Assembly: GCA_016234155.1 (NCBI GenBank)
Contig: JACRGZ010000110.1
Coordinates: 1-14,627, forward strand
Direction of reading: 5' to 3'
Length of the DNA stretch: 14,627 nucleotides
Source of the DNA: Nitrospirota bacterium
GTDB taxonomy: Bacteria; Nitrospirota; 9FT-COMBO-42-15; HDB-SIOI813
A program made the position numbers and the translations under genes. Below are positions 12,159-14,627 of this stretch, one piece after another. Every line of letters starts with the position of its first letter. The stretch's first letter is position 1. Below the pieces are notes generated by a model. The model searched no databases. It had not been told where the DNA came from and saw only the letters and a program-made list of their open reading frames with translations.

Positions 12159-12179
12159 GGTTTATTCGTATTTAAGATG
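12159..12179 (-). promoter_or_regulatory. Shared 21-nt upstream motif, copy 2
   Basis: It carries the same CTTAAATACGAAT core as 10838-10858, here 42 bases upstream of TCCGATAA. The remainder of the 207-bp gap (12041-12229 counted to the previous stop) is AT-rich with no ORF and no clear terminator. Confidence 0.55.
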
Positions 12180-12229
12180 TAACTAATTCCGGTGCATGTT
12201 TATCTATACAAAAGAGTTATGCTGACATT

Positions 12230-13909
12230 TTATTCCAACTTTTTTAAGAATGAACCAAGTTTTTTTACCATCCTGATCTCATTCCCTTTCTCATTAAAAG
12301 AAACATGATCCATGCACATTTTTATTAACGATATGCCACGGCCATTGCACTTTGTTATATTTTCCGGTGAAGTCGGGTCTGCTATATTACTGCGATCAAA
12401 ACCATTCCCGTCATCTTTGATGGCGTATGTTATCTTATTGCCTTCGATAATATATTTTACTGTGACATTCTTTCTGCTATAGGCAGGGTTAGCAAGCAGT
12501 TCTTTTTTTAATTTATCGAATAATTCGTCATCTAAATCCTCATTCATTATAAAAGAGTGCAGCCCTAAGTTTCCATGTTCCAGGGCATTAGACATGGCCT
12601 CAGAAAGGGCCACCTTCACTTTTTTGATCTCTTTTGTATCCATCTTGCAATGCAAGATTGATGTGAGAGGCTTTATCATGGTATTTACAGCATCCTTAAT
12701 ATTAAGGTTTCCTGAGGGCCAACTATACTGAAAAGAATCCAGCATCTCCAGACAAAGTATAGTGATATCATCTTCGAATGTCTTACCCGTTGAGAACCTG
12801 TACATCTCATCAACAATGCGTGATAACATCTTGTCCATATCGTTGTTTTCCGAAGATCTCCCTGCTATATCAGATAACCCCTCTGTCCCTAATATTCCAC
12901 CTTTTGTATTTTTTATTTCGATTACCCCATCAGTATAAAAGATAATTCTGTCACCCGGCCATAGTCTCACTGCCTTAGCCTCATAACTCACATTATCCAT
13001 GATCCCTATACATATACCTTTGCTGTTTATAGTCTCTATTCTTTTATTACCTGCACGTATAATTATCCCATTCGGATGACCGGCAGAGGCAAGATAGAGT
13101 AATTTATTATTAGTATCGAACATAGCATATATGGCGGTGATAAAGTTTTCATCGTGCATGAATGACTGTAAAATACTGTTTATCTTTTCAAGCACCTTGT
13201 TTGGTTGGATTTCATCTCTCACGGCAGTCTGGAATGCCATCTTCAGCATGATATTTAAAAAGACTGCCGGCACCCCATGTCCTGATACATCCCCGATAAA
13301 AATTCCGACCCTGCCATTCTTGAAGGGGACGATATCAAATATATCACCACCGACTTTATCTATCGGTTGATAGAAAGAACGTATCTTCAGCCCGTATATA
13401 TCTTTAGTATTTAAGGGGAGTATCTGTTGCTGGAAATGCCTTGCCACATCGAGGTGTGTCTCAAGCTCTAAATTGCGATGGCCAAGTTGCCTGTTTTTTT
13501 CCTCAAGTTCTTCCTGCAGCTTTTTAAGACGCAACTGGGTCTGTATCCTTGCTGTAAGCTCATCAAAGTCAAACGGCTTTACTACATAATCATCTGCAAG
13601 GGCAGCGAAGGCATTTACCTTGGTTACAGGGTCATTTTTCCCCGATAACAATATGACAGGCAGATTGTTATATCTATCCATGCTTCTTACTGATTTTATC
13701 AGTTCTATACCATCCATACATGGCATCACTATGTCAGAGAGCAGCAGATCGTAGTGGTTCTTTTCTAACTCTGTTATCGCCCTACACCCGTCCATAACGG
13801 ATGCAGCTTCATAGCCGAGATTATTCAGGAAATCCCTGAGGAGTCTTTGTATCGTGGGGTCATCATCAGCGATGAGTATCTTGTATCTGTTGCCTGGGTT
13901 CTGGATCAT
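12230..13909 (-). CDS. REC-PP2C-HATPase three-domain partner-switching regulator (HsbR-like)
   Basis: 559 residues. REC domain 8-125: acidic D15-D17, phosphoacceptor D59 (LLLSDIVMP), K111 (VVKPF). Coiled-coil linker about 128-158. SpoIIE/RsbU-type PP2C phosphatase about 160-390 with metal-binding D189 (VGGDIFD), D207 (GDVSGHG), D327 (FYTDG) and D380/D381 (EDDIT). RsbW-like HATPase about 400-555 with N-box E437/N441 (LSEAMSNALEHGN), IKDDGNGFD and CNGRGISLIK. It thus carries both a STAS-protein phosphatase and a STAS-protein kinase on one chain, switched by phosphorylation. The same architecture is known in Pseudomonas HsbR, which acts on the STAS protein HsbA and through it on FlgM/sigma-28. 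Two STAS genes follow in the operon. AGGAGAAGT precedes the ATG. All key residues are present. Confidence 0.93.
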   Translation of the reverse strand: MIQNPGNRYKILIADDDPTIQRLLRDFLNNLGYEAASVMDGCRAITELEKNHYDLLLSDIVMPCMDGIELIKSVRSMDRYNNLPVILLSGKNDPVTKVNAFAALADDYVVKPFDFDELTARIQTQLRLKKLQEELEEKNRQLGHRNLELETHLDVARHFQQQILPLNTKDIYGLKIRSFYQPIDKVGGDIFDIVPFKNGRVGIFIGDVSGHGVPAVFLNIMLKMAFQTAVRDEIQPNKVLEKINSILQSFMHDENFITAIYAMFDTNNKLLYLASAGHPNGIIIRAGNKRIETINSKGICIGIMDNVSYEAKAVRLWPGDRIIFYTDGVIEIKNTKGGILGTEGLSDIAGRSSENNDMDKMLSRIVDEMYRFSTGKTFEDDITILCLEMLDSFQYSWPSGNLNIKDAVNTMIKPLTSILHCKMDTKEIKKVKVALSEAMSNALEHGNLGLHSFIMNEDLDDELFDKLKKELLANPAYSRKNVTVKYIIEGNKITYAIKDDGNGFDRSNIADPTSPENITKCNGRGISLIKMCMDHVSFNEKGNEIRMVKKLGSFLKKLE

Positions 13910-13941
13910 ACTTCTCCTGACCTATATTCAATCATTTTACG

Positions 13942-13990
13942 GGCGGGACAAGGCAGTGCTTGCATTGAGCGAAGCGAAAAATGTCCCGCC
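13942..13990. repeat. GGCGGGACA/TGTCCCGCC inverted repeat, motB-regulator gap
   Basis: Perfect 9-bp arms (13942-13950 and 13982-13990) flank 31 bases containing TTGAGCGAAGCGAAAAA. It fills half of the 94-bp gap. It looks like a dispersed repeat; a strong hairpin here could uncouple motB from the downstream genes. Confidence 0.7.
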
Positions 13991-14003
13991 TATCGATGCT
14001 TAC

Positions 14004-14627
14004 CTATTCAACCTTTAAATTTGCAAATGGGTTTACAAACTGCTCCTCACTGCCCCCCTGTTTTTCATTGAGGATTACAATGTCTACCCTGCGGTTTTTT
14101 GCCCTGCCTTCTTCTGCATCGTTTCCTGCTATCGGCCTGTACTCTCCGTAACCTATTGCAGTAAGTCTTGCCGGTTCTATGCCGTGAGCGATAAAGCGTC
14201 TTACAATGCTTGCGGCCCTGGCAGACGAGAGTTCCCAGTTTGACGGGAATTGCACACTGCTTATAGGCACGTTGTCCGTATGCCCTTCGACCTGTAATTT
14301 CTCTTTCATTGATGCAAGAACTCCGGCTAAATTATCTACAGCCTCAATGGACTCTTTTTTGATTACAGCGTTTCCTGAGTCAAAAAGGGCTGTGTCTGTT
14401 ATCCTGATCACGATCCCCCTGCTGTCCTGGAATATATTGAGCTTTTTTGAATCATCCAAGTCTTTAAGCACCTCTTTGATCGGGGTTATGTTTTCTAATC
14501 TCACCGTTGACTGGCTTCCGGAGGAAAATTTGGGGATTATGTCTATCTTTTTTGAGGTGGAGTTAGATGGGTTAAATGCGGCCTGTGCAGAACCACTCAT
14601 AGCCTTGTATTTTGCCTCGTTTACAGA
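14004..14627 (-). CDS. motB: MotB-like flagellar stator protein, C-terminal OmpA domain (5' end outside window)
   Basis: 207 codons are visible. The frame is open to the window edge, reading SVNEAKYKAMSGSAQAAF before the first internal Met, so that Met (14600) is not the start. The visible part holds the plug/linker region and an OmpA/MotB peptidoglycan-binding domain: TALFDSGNAVIKKES, VEGHTDNVPI, NWELSSARAASIVRRF, then GYGEYRPIAGN and KNRRVDIVIL. SAQAAF is typical of MotB just past its membrane helix. MotB anchors the stator to peptidoglycan while MotA/MotB conduct ions. The N-terminal TM segment and its ion-binding Asp would lie to the right of the window. It is the first of this run of co-directional genes. 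Confidence 0.9.
   Translation of the reverse strand, partial: SVNEAKYKAMSGSAQAAFNPSNSTSKKIDIIPKFSSGSQSTVRLENITPIKEVLKDLDDSKKLNIFQDSRGIVIRITDTALFDSGNAVIKKESIEAVDNLAGVLASMKEKLQVEGHTDNVPISSVQFPSNWELSSARAASIVRRFIAHGIEPARLTAIGYGEYRPIAGNDAEEGRAKNRRVDIVILNEKQGGSEEQFVNPFANLKVE

Noticed and set aside
14598..14600. ATG at 14600 as the start of motB
   Set aside because: The frame continues to the window edge with MotB-like residues, and the membrane helix that MotB needs is missing downstream of this Met.

Overview
The window is part of one long minus-strand chemotaxis and motility operon. In transcription order (right to left) it reads: motB (5' end beyond the window), a REC-PP2C-HATPase partner-switching regulator, an ODP-like diiron metallo-beta-lactamase protein, a small STAS protein, a two-TM methyl-accepting protein, a second STAS protein, cheY, cheA, a periplasmic-sensing MCP, cheW, cheR, cheB, and the first 141 codons of what looks like a second CheA. 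I see no rRNA, tRNA, CRISPR array or transposase, and every long plus-strand ORF is antisense shadow. No gap exceeds 300 bases.

Organism: a flagellated Gram-negative-type bacterium of moderate GC with heavy ATA (Ile) and AGG (Arg) codon use. Its gaps are packed with short palindromic repeats: CCCCCTTTA..AAAGGGGG, CCCTCACCCTAACCC, the CTCTGCGTCTCTGCGG pair, TCATTCCCG, GGACAGACCT and CCCTGAA..TTCAGGG. This combination suggests an uncultured Nitrospirota, Desulfobacterota or similar lineage. That is an impression, not a taxonomic assignment.

Regions: (1) 1-8,605 is a conventional signalling core (CheA, CheY, CheW, CheR, CheB, MCP). Nearly every gap there holds a repeat, and several repeats have entered coding sequence, including the CheA P1 domain. 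(2) 8,675-10,800 is a STAS-receptor-STAS block behind a strong sigma-28 (FliA)-like promoter. (3) 10,877-14,627 holds the probable oxygen/iron sensor ODP, the three-domain switch protein and MotB.

Working model (inference): CheA phosphorylates CheY, and CheR/CheB adapt the receptors. Beside this, the REC-PP2C-HATPase protein would set the phosphorylation of one or both STAS proteins, as HsbR does for HsbA in Pseudomonas, where the output is FlgM and sigma-28. The two internal promoters resemble sigma-28 sites and share a 21-nt upstream motif, so the switch could feed back on its own operon. Other points worth following are an MshEN-like (c-di-GMP-type) tandem motif in CheA and a CheZ-like DxxxQ motif at the end of the two-TM receptor.
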